Under the pieces are notes generated by a model. The model did no database searches. It saw only the letters and a list, made by a program, of their open reading frames with translations, and was not told where the DNA came from. From contig JAJDVQ010000037.1 of the NCBI GenBank assembly GCA_022826045.1, positions 1 through 64,000 on the forward strand: 64,000 bases of DNA. The letters run 5' to 3'. A program made the translations under genes and the position numbers. The DNA is from Acidimicrobiia bacterium. Lineage in GTDB: Bacteria; Actinomycetota; Acidimicrobiia; Acidimicrobiales; Poriferisodalaceae. Positions 23,934-32,992 of this stretch are shown piece by piece (within the stretch, counting starts at the first letter, position 1; every line of letters begins with the position of its first letter).

Positions 23934-24713
23934 GTGACTCCGCCACAACAGCTCAACCCCGGCCAGCTCGCGGCTGCAGACGCCCTGACCGCCTACTTCG
24001 CCGATGGGGGCGAGGCGCCGGTCGAGGCGTTCGCCGACCTGGGATTCGAGGACGGGCTTGCCATCCAGTGCGAGATGCAGCGACGAGCCGTCGCGAGCGG
24101 CGCGCTGCACGCCGGCTGGAAGGTCGGGCTCACGTCGGACCGGGCCCGCACGACCGTGGGCATCGACGACCGGCCATTCGGGCACGTCAACCGGGTGCTC
24201 ACGTCGCCTGCCGATCTGCCGTCGGCAGAGATCCGCAAGGTGAGCATCGAGCCCGAGATGTGCTTCGTGATCGGTGAGCGCATTGCCGGCGACGATGTCG
24301 AGCCGGCCTCGGTGCCCGCCCGGATCGCGCAGGTCTGCGCCGGCTACGAGGTCAACGAGGCACGGGTGGCCGTGGCCGGGAACCTCGCCATGCTCATCGC
24401 CGACAACCTGACGAACTGGGCCATCGTGCGGGGCTCGGGCGTGGCCGCACCGTCGGCGGAAGAGCTCGACCGCTGCGTGGTGACGGTGTTGTGCGATGGC
24501 GCCGAACGCTTCAGCTGTACCGCCGCCGACGAGGTCGACAATCCCTACCTGTCGATCGCCCGGCTCGCAGCCACGCTGCACCGGCATGGCATGGCGCTCG
24601 AGCCGGGCCAGAGCGTGATCACCGGCGCGTATGCCCGCTTCCGGGCCGAACCCGGCCAACGCTGGGCGACCAGCTACAGCGGCATCGGCGACGTGGAGGC
24701 AACGATCTCATGA
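23934..24713 (+). CDS. 2-keto-4-pentenoate hydratase family protein (MhpD/FAH-like)
   Basis: A 259-residue hydratase or decarboxylase of aromatic meta-cleavage pathways. AGWKVGLTSDRARTTVGIDD and IEPEMCFVIGERI (metal-binding acidic residues) followed by AGYEVNEARV mark the family. It would add water to 2-hydroxypenta-2,4-dienoate or a related acid. The GTG at 23934 lies eight bases after a TAAGGT box; the open frame upstream of it has no family similarity. The last codons overlap the next dehydrogenase gene by ATGA. Confidence 0.85.
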   Translation: MTPPQQLNPGQLAAADALTAYFADGGEAPVEAFADLGFEDGLAIQCEMQRRAVASGALHAGWKVGLTSDRARTTVGIDDRPFGHVNRVLTSPADLPSAEIRKVSIEPEMCFVIGERIAGDDVEPASVPARIAQVCAGYEVNEARVAVAGNLAMLIADNLTNWAIVRGSGVAAPSAEELDRCVVTVLCDGAERFSCTAADEVDNPYLSIARLAATLHRHGMALEPGQSVITGAYARFRAEPGQRWATSYSGIGDVEATIS

Positions 24714-25735
24714 GCGCTCAGATTCCCGGCCCGACCGTCCTCGACGTGCCCGACGGGCCGCTCAACGTGCTGGTCACCAAGACCCTCACGCTGCCCGATG
24801 TCAGCCCCGCCGACGAGGCGGCAATCCGCGACGCGGCAGGGCCCGGCGCCGTCGTGAACATCGTGGACCGTGTACGAGACGGCGTTCCGCTGGCCGGCGA
24901 CGCGCAGGTGATCCTCGGCATCGTGCCCGAGTGGCTGTTCGACGCAGCCCCGAGCCTGCGCTGGATCCATGCGACGGCATCGGGCGTCGACATGTTCATG
25001 TACCCCAAGTTCCTCGCCAGCGATGTGGTGCTCACCGGCGAGAAGGGACTGGTCGGCAGCCATCTGGCCGACCACGCATTCGGCCTGCTGCTGGCGCTGG
25101 TCAGGCGCATCGCAACCGCCGTGAAGCTCGGCCCCGAAGGATGGGACAACGACCTGCGGGAGCAGATGCGCTACAGCGAGCTGGAGCTCGAGGGCCTCAC
25201 CATGGGCATCCTGGGCTTTGGCGGCACGGGCCGGCATATTGCCCGCCGGGCAGCCGCGTTCGGCATGGGGGTGCAGGCCATGGACCTGTACCCGGTGCCG
25301 CCCGGCGAGGGCGTCGAGACAGTCGGCGGGCCGGAGTCGCTGCGCGACATCGTGGCCACCAGCGACGTGCTGGCAGTAGGGCTGCCGCTCACCTCTGACA
25401 CCCGGTCGATGTTCGACGACGAGATGTTCGCCCTGATGCCCGACGGCGCCATCCTGCTCAACGTGACCCGCGGCGAGATCATCGACGGTCCATCGCTCGA
25501 GCGGGCGCTGGCCGAAGGCCGGATCGGCGGCGCTGCCCTCGACGTGGCTCCGGTCGAACCGCTGCCCGCCGACAGCCCGCTGTGGGAGTTCGACAACTGC
25601 GTCATGACGCCCCACACAGCGGGGGCGAGCCAGCACCGCGCACGGCGCAACCTGGAGCGCTTCTGCCGCAACCTCGTCGCCCTGCGCGAGGGCCGCCCGC
25701 TCGAAGGCGTCGTGGACAAGCAGACCGGATTCTGA
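24710..25735 (+). CDS. D-isomer-specific 2-hydroxyacid dehydrogenase
   Basis: A 341-residue NAD(P)-dependent dehydrogenase. The Rossmann motif is GILGFGGTGRHIARRAAAFG. The catalytic residues lie in LLNVTRGEIID (Arg), DVAPVEPLP (Glu) and MTPHTAGAS (His). It would interconvert a 2-oxoacid and its D-2-hydroxyacid and, coupled to the hydratase, may handle its oxoacid product (inference). Confidence 0.88.
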   Translation: MSAQIPGPTVLDVPDGPLNVLVTKTLTLPDVSPADEAAIRDAAGPGAVVNIVDRVRDGVPLAGDAQVILGIVPEWLFDAAPSLRWIHATASGVDMFMYPKFLASDVVLTGEKGLVGSHLADHAFGLLLALVRRIATAVKLGPEGWDNDLREQMRYSELELEGLTMGILGFGGTGRHIARRAAAFGMGVQAMDLYPVPPGEGVETVGGPESLRDIVATSDVLAVGLPLTSDTRSMFDDEMFALMPDGAILLNVTRGEIIDGPSLERALAEGRIGGAALDVAPVEPLPADSPLWEFDNCVMTPHTAGASQHRARRNLERFCRNLVALREGRPLEGVVDKQTGF

Positions 25736-25787
25736 GCTTTCAGCTCGGCCGCTGAATCCGACACTGATCTGTCACAGAAAATCCGAC

Positions 25788-25815
25788 TGGACAGGTCGGG
25801 TTTTGCCGGTACAGT
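25788..25815 (+). promoter_or_regulatory. Promoter of metY
   Basis: TGGACA at 25788 and TACAGT at 25810 are separated by 16 bp. The predicted transcription start near 25822 gives a leader of about 64 bases. Confidence 0.55.
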
Positions 25816-25821
25816 GCGGCG

Positions 25822-25885
25822 CGCTCGGCAATCCCGCCGAGTCAGGCACAGCCCGCCTTATGGGGCGTAAGAAATGGAGCTCAAC
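25822..25885 (+). promoter_or_regulatory. Structured leader of metY, possible cis-regulatory RNA
   Basis: The leader has a perfect hairpin CTCGGC-AATCCC-GCCGAG, then GCCC...GGGGC just before the ribosome binding site. The hairpin loop (UCCC) could pair with the GGGG ahead of the start, a compact pseudoknot-like layout. Methionine genes often carry SAM or SAH riboswitches, but no known class was recognised here. Confidence 0.3.
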
Positions 25886-27220
<1,335 letters not shown>

Positions 27221-27237
27221 CGCTTGACATCAACGGC

Positions 27238-27272
27238 CGGCGGGCTGGCGGCTCAAGGTTGCCAGCCCGCCG
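27238..27272 (+). terminator. Strong stem-loop after metY
   Basis: CGGCGGGCTGGC and GCCAGCCCGCCG form a perfect 12-bp stem around an 11-base loop, 17 bases after the metY stop. Confidence 0.75.
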
Positions 27273-27282
27273 CCTGATGCAA

Positions 27283-27376
27283 TTCATCCAGGCATTCGCG
27301 GGGTAGTTCCTGCTGGTTCCTACGGGTTGATTCCTGCGGGAATTCGCAGGGCAATTCCTTCCGTTTCCTGCGGGTT
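27283..27376. repeat. 12-bp periodic repeat array downstream of the DUF4143 ATPase
   Basis: TTC-headed units start at 27283, 27295, 27307, 27317, 27331, 27343, 27355 and 27365, mostly 12 bases apart. Typical units are TTCCTGCGGGAA and TTCGCAGGGCAA. The array fills the space between the metY terminator and the ATPase 3' end. Confidence 0.65.
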
Positions 27377-27438
27377 GCCTCAGCGGACAGCGCTGGCGTC
27401 GCCGCAGCTGCGCGCAGCGAGGCAAGGCGGCCGGTAGC

Positions 27439-28737
27439 TCATCCCCAGAGGCCACATATCGGCACGGCTTCGATGTTCTCGCCGAGTCCGTACCGCTGCG
27501 GTCCCGTGTGAAACACCACACCGCCTGCGAATTCGTCAGGAGCGAGCTGCTCGCGCAGCCATTCGAGGTGCCGAGCGTCGCGCCGAGTGGGAGCACTGCT
27601 GGATTTCACCTCGAAAGCCGCCACGCGGCCATCGAATTCCGCGACGAGATCGACCTCGTGATCGCCTCGCTGCGTGCGCAGGTGATGCAGATGCACCATG
27701 GTCTGCGAGGCCTCGGCTTCCGCCCGCAGCTGGGCTGCCACATAGGTATCGAGCACACGCCCGCGGGCGTCGGCATTGTGCTGAAGGGTCTTGTGGTCGA
27801 TGCGTGCCAGCCAGGCGGCGACACCTGAGTCAGTCAGGTAACGCTTCGGCATCGCGACCAGGCGCTTGAGCCGGTTCGTCCGCCATGCAGGCAGGTCATC
27901 CACCAAGCGCAGCGTTCGCAGCACGTCGTGGTAACCGGCGGCGGTGCGCACGTCGAGTTTCGCTGCGTTCGCAAGTGCGGCGTCCGGCACGACGCCGGCC
28001 GTATGCACTGCTAGCGCCCGCAGATAGCGGGTCAACCGTTCCGGCGTGCGCCGCCGTCCGGGACCGGCCTCCAACTCCCCCAGATCGCGTGAGGCCGTCG
28101 ATTCCACATAAGCCCGCATCCATCGATCACGCCGACGCTCATCGGCTGCCTCGATGGCGTCGGGAAAGCCGCCTGCCAGCGCTGTCTGCAGGTAGTCGAG
28201 AATGCCCGGCGGCTCGGAAGGCAAGGCGAAGCGGCGGTCGCTGTCCCAGCGGTCGAACAGCGTTCGTTCCGTGGCGTCGCCGAATCGCTCGCGGCCCGTG
28301 AGCGGCCACAGCTCAATGTTGAGGAAGCGGCCCGTGCCGGGCCACGATCCGACGATGAGGTCGTTACGGGCCGAGCCCGTGATGATGTATCGACGAGGTC
28401 CGCTCCGATCCTCGTCTACTGCTCTCTTGACTGCACCCAGCACCTCAGGGGCGTGCTGCCATTCATCAAGCAGCAACGGGAACGGCCCGATGGAGATCGC
28501 TGCGTCAGGATCCTCGAGTGCAAGGCCTCGCTGCCCGGGCCGATCGAACCGCAACGCCGCAGCGGCATGGCGAAGCGCCGTCGTCGTCTTGCCGACAGCC
28601 CGCGGCCCGGTGACGAGCAGCGCGGGCCAGTGCATCAGATCATCGGCAAGCAACCGATCCGCGATACGGGGAATGTACTCAGCGATACAGCGAGCATAGC
28701 TGGCAATGGGCCATTTATGCAGTTTTTCGCAGGCCAA
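27439..28737 (-). CDS. AAA-type ATPase with DUF4143 C-terminal domain
   Basis: An approximately 430-residue ATPase of the AAA_14/DUF4143 family. Walker A is GPRAVGKTTTA, preceded by YIPRIADRLL, the usual family N-terminus. Walker B lies in PLLLDEWQHAPE, followed by the sensor stretch YIITGSARNDL. The C-terminal DUF4143 domain carries a nuclease-like motif (HEVDLVAEFDGRVAAFEVKSS, D-x(n)-ExK pattern). Function is not established for the family. The start is uncertain: the longest frame begins at a TTG (28737) inside the upstream repeat array, and no ATG or GTG lies before Walker A in frame. Repeat arrays flank both ends. Confidence 0.8.
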   Translation of the reverse strand: MACEKLHKWPIASYARCIAEYIPRIADRLLADDLMHWPALLVTGPRAVGKTTTALRHAAAALRFDRPGQRGLALEDPDAAISIGPFPLLLDEWQHAPEVLGAVKRAVDEDRSGPRRYIITGSARNDLIVGSWPGTGRFLNIELWPLTGRERFGDATERTLFDRWDSDRRFALPSEPPGILDYLQTALAGGFPDAIEAADERRRDRWMRAYVESTASRDLGELEAGPGRRRTPERLTRYLRALAVHTAGVVPDAALANAAKLDVRTAAGYHDVLRTLRLVDDLPAWRTNRLKRLVAMPKRYLTDSGVAAWLARIDHKTLQHNADARGRVLDTYVAAQLRAEAEASQTMVHLHHLRTQRGDHEVDLVAEFDGRVAAFEVKSSSAPTRRDARHLEWLREQLAPDEFAGGVVFHTGPQRYGLGENIEAVPICGLWG

Positions 28738-28785
28738 TTCATGTGTGTTTACGCAGATCTATTCCTGCTAGATTTCGCACTCATC
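28714..28785. repeat. 12-bp periodic repeat array upstream of the DUF4143 ATPase
   Basis: Six units at an exact 12-base spacing start at 28714, 28726, 28738, 28750, 28762 and 28774. TTCGCAGGCCAA (28726) matches TTCGCAGGGCAA (27343) at 11 of 12 positions, and TTCCTGCTAGAT (28762) resembles TTCCTGCTGG (27307). The first two units overlap the predicted N-terminal codons. Confidence 0.65.
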
Positions 28786-28818
28786 ACCACGCTCTGCGGC
28801 CCACCCAGTCAGCGATGA

Positions 28819-29772
28819 TCAGGCCGGCTGCACAGGCCCGAGCTCGATCAAGTGGACGCCTGCATCCGAGCGTGACCGAGCCCAGTCGAGCACTTGCTGC
28901 TCCTGAGAGAACAGGATGACCTGTCGATCATCGGCAACATCGAGCAGACACTCCAAGATGGCCATTTTGCGGTCGCTGTCTGCATGCACCGTCGGATCGT
29001 CGAGCAGAAGCGGACACCGTTCACGACCTGTTGAGAGCACCTCGGCAAGAACTATTCGCAGTGCCAGATACACCTGCTCCGTCGTGCCGCGCGAAACATC
29101 CCGGGCATCCCGGCGGTTGCCGGACTCAGTCACCAGCCTGACACTGAGATCAGCCGGGTCCACCCGAATGCTGCGGTATCGGCCGTTCGTCACCCGGGAC
29201 ACCAGAGTGCCCACCTCCGCTTCGACTCGTGGAGCGAGCAGCCGGTGTGCGTTGTCGGCTGCTTGCTGCATGAAGCGCGCCGTCGTACTCAAGGTTGCGT
29301 CAAGTCGCCGAACGCGCCCGCGCTCAGCAACTGCCTCGTCAAGCTCCGCTTCGGCCCCCGCAATGTCGACGCTCGCCGGATCAATGCCGTTCAGCTCGCC
29401 CGCAGCAGTGTCCGCGTCGCTGCGAGCCTCCTGCAGGTCTTTGCCCAGTTGCTCCAAGCATCGCTCGATCTCCTGGACATCGCCGACATCATCACCTGAC
29501 CCGCCCAGTGCTTCGAACACCTGCTGCGCTTCCGCCGCGGCATTCCGCGCTTCGCTAGCGCGAATTTTCCACTCGTCAAGGCTCTGACCCTCCAGAGCTT
29601 CCTCGAGCGCCCCCTCGCCGGCACCGCGCTCGGCCTTCGCCCAGTTCCCCAAAGTGCCCGCATGAATCCCAAGATCGCGGGCGACCACAGCGATCGGCTT
29701 GCCCGTCTCTGTCACGATCCTCACCGCACCAGCGCGGAACTCCGGATCGAACCTTCTTCGTGTCTCTGGCAC
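28819..29772 (-). CDS. In-frame chimera: IS3-type OrfA N-terminus joined to SMC-like ATPase C-terminus
   Basis: A 317-residue open frame from a GTG. Residues 1 to about 52 are the helix-turn-helix of an IS3-family OrfA (RRRFDPEFRAGAVRIVTETG, then DLGIHAGTLGNWAKAE). From about residue 56 it becomes a coiled coil and then the C-terminal half of an SMC/Rad50-like ATPase: signature-like RGTTEQVYLALRI, Walker B CPLLLDDPTVHAD, and the region VILFSQEQQ where relatives usually have a His. Walker A and the Q-loop are absent, so no ATPase activity is expected. It probably arose when an insertion sequence landed in, or was deleted into, a larger ATPase gene; whether it is expressed is unknown. Confidence 0.72.
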   Translation of the reverse strand: MPETRRRFDPEFRAGAVRIVTETGKPIAVVARDLGIHAGTLGNWAKAERGAGEGALEEALEGQSLDEWKIRASEARNAAAEAQQVFEALGGSGDDVGDVQEIERCLEQLGKDLQEARSDADTAAGELNGIDPASVDIAGAEAELDEAVAERGRVRRLDATLSTTARFMQQAADNAHRLLAPRVEAEVGTLVSRVTNGRYRSIRVDPADLSVRLVTESGNRRDARDVSRGTTEQVYLALRIVLAEVLSTGRERCPLLLDDPTVHADSDRKMAILECLLDVADDRQVILFSQEQQVLDWARSRSDAGVHLIELGPVQPA

Positions 29773-29876
29773 AGCTCCCCTTCCTCAAAGAGCATGCCTC
29801 CCAGAATCCGGGGGAAGCCCAGAGATCGGAGAAAGCCAAGAATCGCATGAGGCGATGGTATTGAGGGGGTGTCACA
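29607..29876 (-). mobile_element. Truncated IS3-family insertion sequence, left end and orfA remnant
   Basis: The orfA start and about 50 codons remain. Upstream on the minus strand, TGTGACACCCCCTCAATACC at 29857-29876 has the form of an IS3-type terminal inverted repeat. The rest of orfA, all of orfB and the right end are missing; the inner boundary near 29607 is estimated from loss of OrfA similarity. Confidence 0.55.
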
Positions 29877-29925
29877 TGCTTATGAGACAGACATCGATCA
29901 GCTCGCCAGCTGGCGGTCGGTACGG

Positions 29926-31134
29926 CTAGCGGACGGCGTCGGCGTCGCGCAGGGCGGCGATCTCGTCGGGTTCCAGTCCGAACTGGGTCAGGATCTCGTC
30001 GGTGTGCTCGCCCTGCGCGGGGCTCGGCCGCCGGATGTCACCGGGCACCCCGTCGATCTGGGTGGCGTTGCGCACGATGCGGATGTCGCCCATCACCGGG
30101 TGATGCACCGGCGCGGCCATGCCCAGATGCTCAACCTGCGGGTCGGCGAAGGCTTCGGCCACGCTGTTGACGCGCCCGCACGGGATGCCCGCGGCATTCA
30201 GGCGCTCCACCCATTCGTCGCAGCCTGCGGTGGCGAGCCGCTCGCCGATGAGCTTGTTCAGCTCAGTCCGGTTGGCCGAGCGCAGCTTGGTCGATGAGAA
30301 CCGCTCATCGTCGGGCAGATCGGGCCGGCCGATCTCGGCGCAGAAAGCTCGCCACAGCCGCCCGCCGGGCGCCGCGATGTTGATGTAGCCGTCGGCGGCC
30401 TCGTAGGTGCCCATCGGGATCATCGTGGGATGGTCGTTGCCGGCCTGCGGCGGATCCTCCCCCGCCACTGTCCAGCGAGCCGCCTGGAAGTCGAGCATGC
30501 CGATCATCGACTCAAGCAGCGAGGTGTGCACCCAACGACCCACGCCGGTGCGGGATCGCTCGATGAGCGCCACCAGGACACCGATGGCGAGCTGCAGGCC
30601 GGCGGTGACATCGCTGATCGCCACGCCGGCACGCACCGGGCCGTGACCGGGCAGCCCCGTCACTGCCATCATGCCGCCGAGGCCCTGAGCGATTTGATCC
30701 ACGCCGCCGCGGGTCGCGTACGGGCCGTCCTGGCCGAAACCCGAGATCGATCCCATCACCAGCGCTGGATTCACGGCGTGCAGCGTGTCCCAGTCGAAGC
30801 CCAGCCGGTACTTGACGGTCGGTCGCAGGTTCTCGATCAGCACATCGGCTGACTGCACGAGGCGGTGCAGCAGTTCGCGGCCCGAGGGGTGCTTCAGGTC
30901 GATGACCAGCGAGCGCTTGTTGCGATGGATGTTGAGGTGGTCCGGCGATGCCTCCCGGCCTTCCTCGAAGCCGTCGGTGGGGGCGTCCACCCGGATGACG
31001 TCGGCGCCCCAGTCGGCGAGCTGGCGGACAGCAGTAGGCCCTGCACGTGCGATCGTCAGGTCCAGCACCGTGATGCCGGCGAGCGGCAGCGTCTCGCTCG
31101 CCGGATCGTCACCGGTTCCGGTCGGGGTGCTCAC
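29926..31134 (-). CDS. CaiB/BaiF family CoA-transferase
   Basis: A 402-residue family III CoA-transferase, which moves CoA between carboxylic acids in the cytoplasm. Typical segments are GITVLDLTIARAGPTAVRQL, ADVLIENLRP, SISGFGQDGPYATRGGVDQI and the C-terminal NSVAEAFADPQV. The GTG at 31134 lies five bases after the stop of the upstream amidohydrolase pseudogene; upstream in-frame codons to 31209 overlap that gene and look spurious. The donor and acceptor acids cannot be told from sequence. Confidence 0.88.
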   Translation of the reverse strand: MSTPTGTGDDPASETLPLAGITVLDLTIARAGPTAVRQLADWGADVIRVDAPTDGFEEGREASPDHLNIHRNKRSLVIDLKHPSGRELLHRLVQSADVLIENLRPTVKYRLGFDWDTLHAVNPALVMGSISGFGQDGPYATRGGVDQIAQGLGGMMAVTGLPGHGPVRAGVAISDVTAGLQLAIGVLVALIERSRTGVGRWVHTSLLESMIGMLDFQAARWTVAGEDPPQAGNDHPTMIPMGTYEAADGYINIAAPGGRLWRAFCAEIGRPDLPDDERFSSTKLRSANRTELNKLIGERLATAGCDEWVERLNAAGIPCGRVNSVAEAFADPQVEHLGMAAPVHHPVMGDIRIVRNATQIDGVPGDIRRPSPAQGEHTDEILTQFGLEPDEIAALRDADAVR

Positions 31135-31138
31135 TGGC

Positions 31139-31853
31139 TCAGCGATGCGCCGGGTCCGCCTGGGCGCCACGCACGAGCCGCCCGGGACGGGCACCGGTGA
31201 ACTCGCCATCGGCCGACACCTCGGCTCCGGCCACGAACGTGTGCCGGTACCCCGTCGAGCGCTGGATCAGGCGCTTGCCGCCGCTCGGCAGGTCGTACAC
31301 CAATTCGGGCCGACCCACACCCAACGCGTCGAAGCCGACGATGTTGATGTCGGCTCGATAGCCCGGCGCGAGCAGGCCGCGGTCGGCCAGTCCGTACGCG
31401 AGCGCGTTGGCGCGGGTCTGCTTGTGCACGAGGAACTCCAGCGGAAGGCCCTCGCCCCGGCTGCGGTCCCGGGCCCAGTGGGTCAGCAGGTACGTCGGGG
31501 ACGTCGCCGAGCTCGAAGGCACGGGTGAGCGCGTAGTCCATCCATTAGTCCTCGGTGCCCGGATGCACCGGCGCAAAGCCGACGCCGCAGTTGCCGAAGA
31601 TCGCCGTGGCGACGCCGTGCCACGACGAAGGCGTCATGTCGGGATCCCAAGTGGCCTGCCCGTCGCAGTGCGTGTGAATGTCCACCCAGCCCGGCAGAAC
31701 GAGATGGCCCTCAGCGTCGATCTCGCGCCGACCCCGGCCGCTCAATTCGCCGACCTCGGCGACCACCCCATTGTCGATAGCGATGTCCGCCGTGCGGGGC
31801 GGTTCACCGCTTCCGTCCACGACAGTCCCGTTGCGGATCACGACCTCGGCCAC
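31139..31853 (-). pseudogene. Multiply deleted D-aminoacylase/amidohydrolase gene
   Basis: The N-terminal 90 residues (from a GTG at 31853) are a normal amidohydrolase start with the metal-binding HTHCDG motif and end at a stop after HPGTED. A short middle fragment follows in a second position (ALTRAFELGDVPD). The C-terminal 115 residues (YLLTHWARDR, RPELVYDLPSGGKRLIQRST, YRHTFVAG) are in a shifted frame. Family members are about 550 residues, so roughly 350 internal residues are lost in at least two events. A TACGCT box seven bases before the start is still intact. Confidence 0.8.
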
Positions 31854-31924
31854 AGGGGTGAGCGTACTGAGTGCCGCGGGATGGGTCCCGGGCCGCCTGC
31901 CGTCTCCGAGCGCGTCGGCCAGAC

Positions 31925-32992
31925 TCAGCGGCCGCGGCGCTTGCCGACCAGGAAGCCCATCCCCCACGACAGATGCATGACCGCGAAGGCAGCCGCTGCC
32001 CGGAGTCGATCCCCAAGAGCGGGCAAGCCGCGCCCGAGACGCAGCGCTGCCACAGCGCAGGAGCCGATGTATGCAGCCGGCACCAGCCCTCCTCGCAGGC
32101 GCCCGCGAATCAACTCGATCGCTGACAGCACGAGCCCGCACACCAATGCAGGCGCGGCAAGCTGACGAGGTTGCGCTGAACGCGGATGGCGGCCGATCAC
32201 CACGCGCTTCCAGGCCCCGTAGTCGTAGTACTGACGGGCCAGGCCGTCCCAGCTAGATCGCGGCAGGTAGTCGACCACGAGACTGGGATCTAGCCAGACG
32301 AATCGGCCCTGTTCTCGCAGGCGCCAATTCATCTCGTAGTCCTGGTTTCGCTCGAGCGACTCGTCGAAGCCTCCGACAGCCGCGAGTGCCGCTGCGTCGA
32401 AAACCCCGAGATAGACGGTGTCGACGGGACCCTCGTGGCGGCCGCGCCGGAAGTGTGCCGGGCCGCCCCCGAACCCTGACGACATCGCCGCGGCAATCAC
32501 ACGGCTCAGGCCGGATTGCCCCACCGGCCGTTGCACGCCCCCCACGTTGGCTGCCCCGGTGCGGGTCAGCGTGGCCACTGCCTGCTCAACATAGCCGTCC
32601 GGAAGCCGGGACTGCGCATCGACGCGCACGATGACCTCGCCCCGGGCAGCCTGGATCGCGGCGTTGAGACCTGCCGAGGTCGTGCCTGCCGGGTTGGCAA
32701 CAACCCGGGCAGGCCACGAGCAGATCGCCTCGGCTGCCGCCTGCTCGGTTCCGTCGGTGCTGGGTGCGACTGCGATCACCACCTCCAGCGGTCCCGAATA
32801 CACCTGGGCGCCGATGGCTTCGAGACATCCCGGCAGCTCCTGCGCGCAGTTGCGGGCGGGAATCACCACCGTCACATGCGGCCCTCCGACTGTGACACTC
32901 GGCCTATCGGCCGGGACACTCGGCCCATCGGCTGACGCATTCGGCCGCCCGGCTGACGCATCCGGCCCTTCGGCCGTGCCGGCAGTGTTCAC
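31925..32992 (-). CDS. Family 2 glycosyltransferase, membrane-associated
   Basis: A 355-residue GT2 enzyme. The nucleotide-sugar fold starts at HVTVVIPARNCAQELPGCLE. The DxD-like motif is VRVDAQSRLPDGYVE, and acceptor-side elements include GGFDESLERNQDYEMNWRLR. Three C-terminal hydrophobic segments suggest membrane attachment. The first 40 residues contain a heptapeptide tandem repeat rich in Pro, Ala, Ser and Asp. It starts with GTG overlapping the stop of the upstream sugar transferase (GTGA), so the two are co-translated in polysaccharide assembly. Confidence 0.85.
   Translation of the reverse strand: MNTAGTAEGPDASAGRPNASADGPSVPADRPSVTVGGPHVTVVIPARNCAQELPGCLEAIGAQVYSGPLEVVIAVAPSTDGTEQAAAEAICSWPARVVANPAGTTSAGLNAAIQAARGEVIVRVDAQSRLPDGYVEQAVATLTRTGAANVGGVQRPVGQSGLSRVIAAAMSSGFGGGPAHFRRGRHEGPVDTVYLGVFDAAALAAVGGFDESLERNQDYEMNWRLREQGRFVWLDPSLVVDYLPRSSWDGLARQYYDYGAWKRVVIGRHPRSAQPRQLAAPALVCGLVLSAIELIRGRLRGGLVPAAYIGSCAVAALRLGRGLPALGDRLRAAAAFAVMHLSWGMGFLVGKRRGR
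32892..32975 (-). repeat. Four 21-bp tandem repeats in the GT2 gene
   Basis: Units begin at 32892, 32913, 32934 and 32955 (such as GTGACACTCGGCCTATCGGC plus C). They encode seven-residue repeats of the form A-(D/G)-(G/R)-P-x-x-x in the N-terminal linker. Confidence 0.8.

Noticed and set aside
25822-25885. Calling the metY leader a SAM riboswitch
   Set aside because: None of the SAM-I/II/IV core elements could be recognised, so it is listed only as a structured leader.
27283-28785. The 12-bp arrays as a CRISPR
   Set aside because: The units are short, imperfect and contiguous, with no spacers, and no cas genes are present.
29904-29915. CGCCAGCTGGCG palindrome downstream of the CoA-transferase as a specific operator
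   Set aside because: A short GC palindrome with no partner sites; at most a weak terminator for the CoA-transferase.
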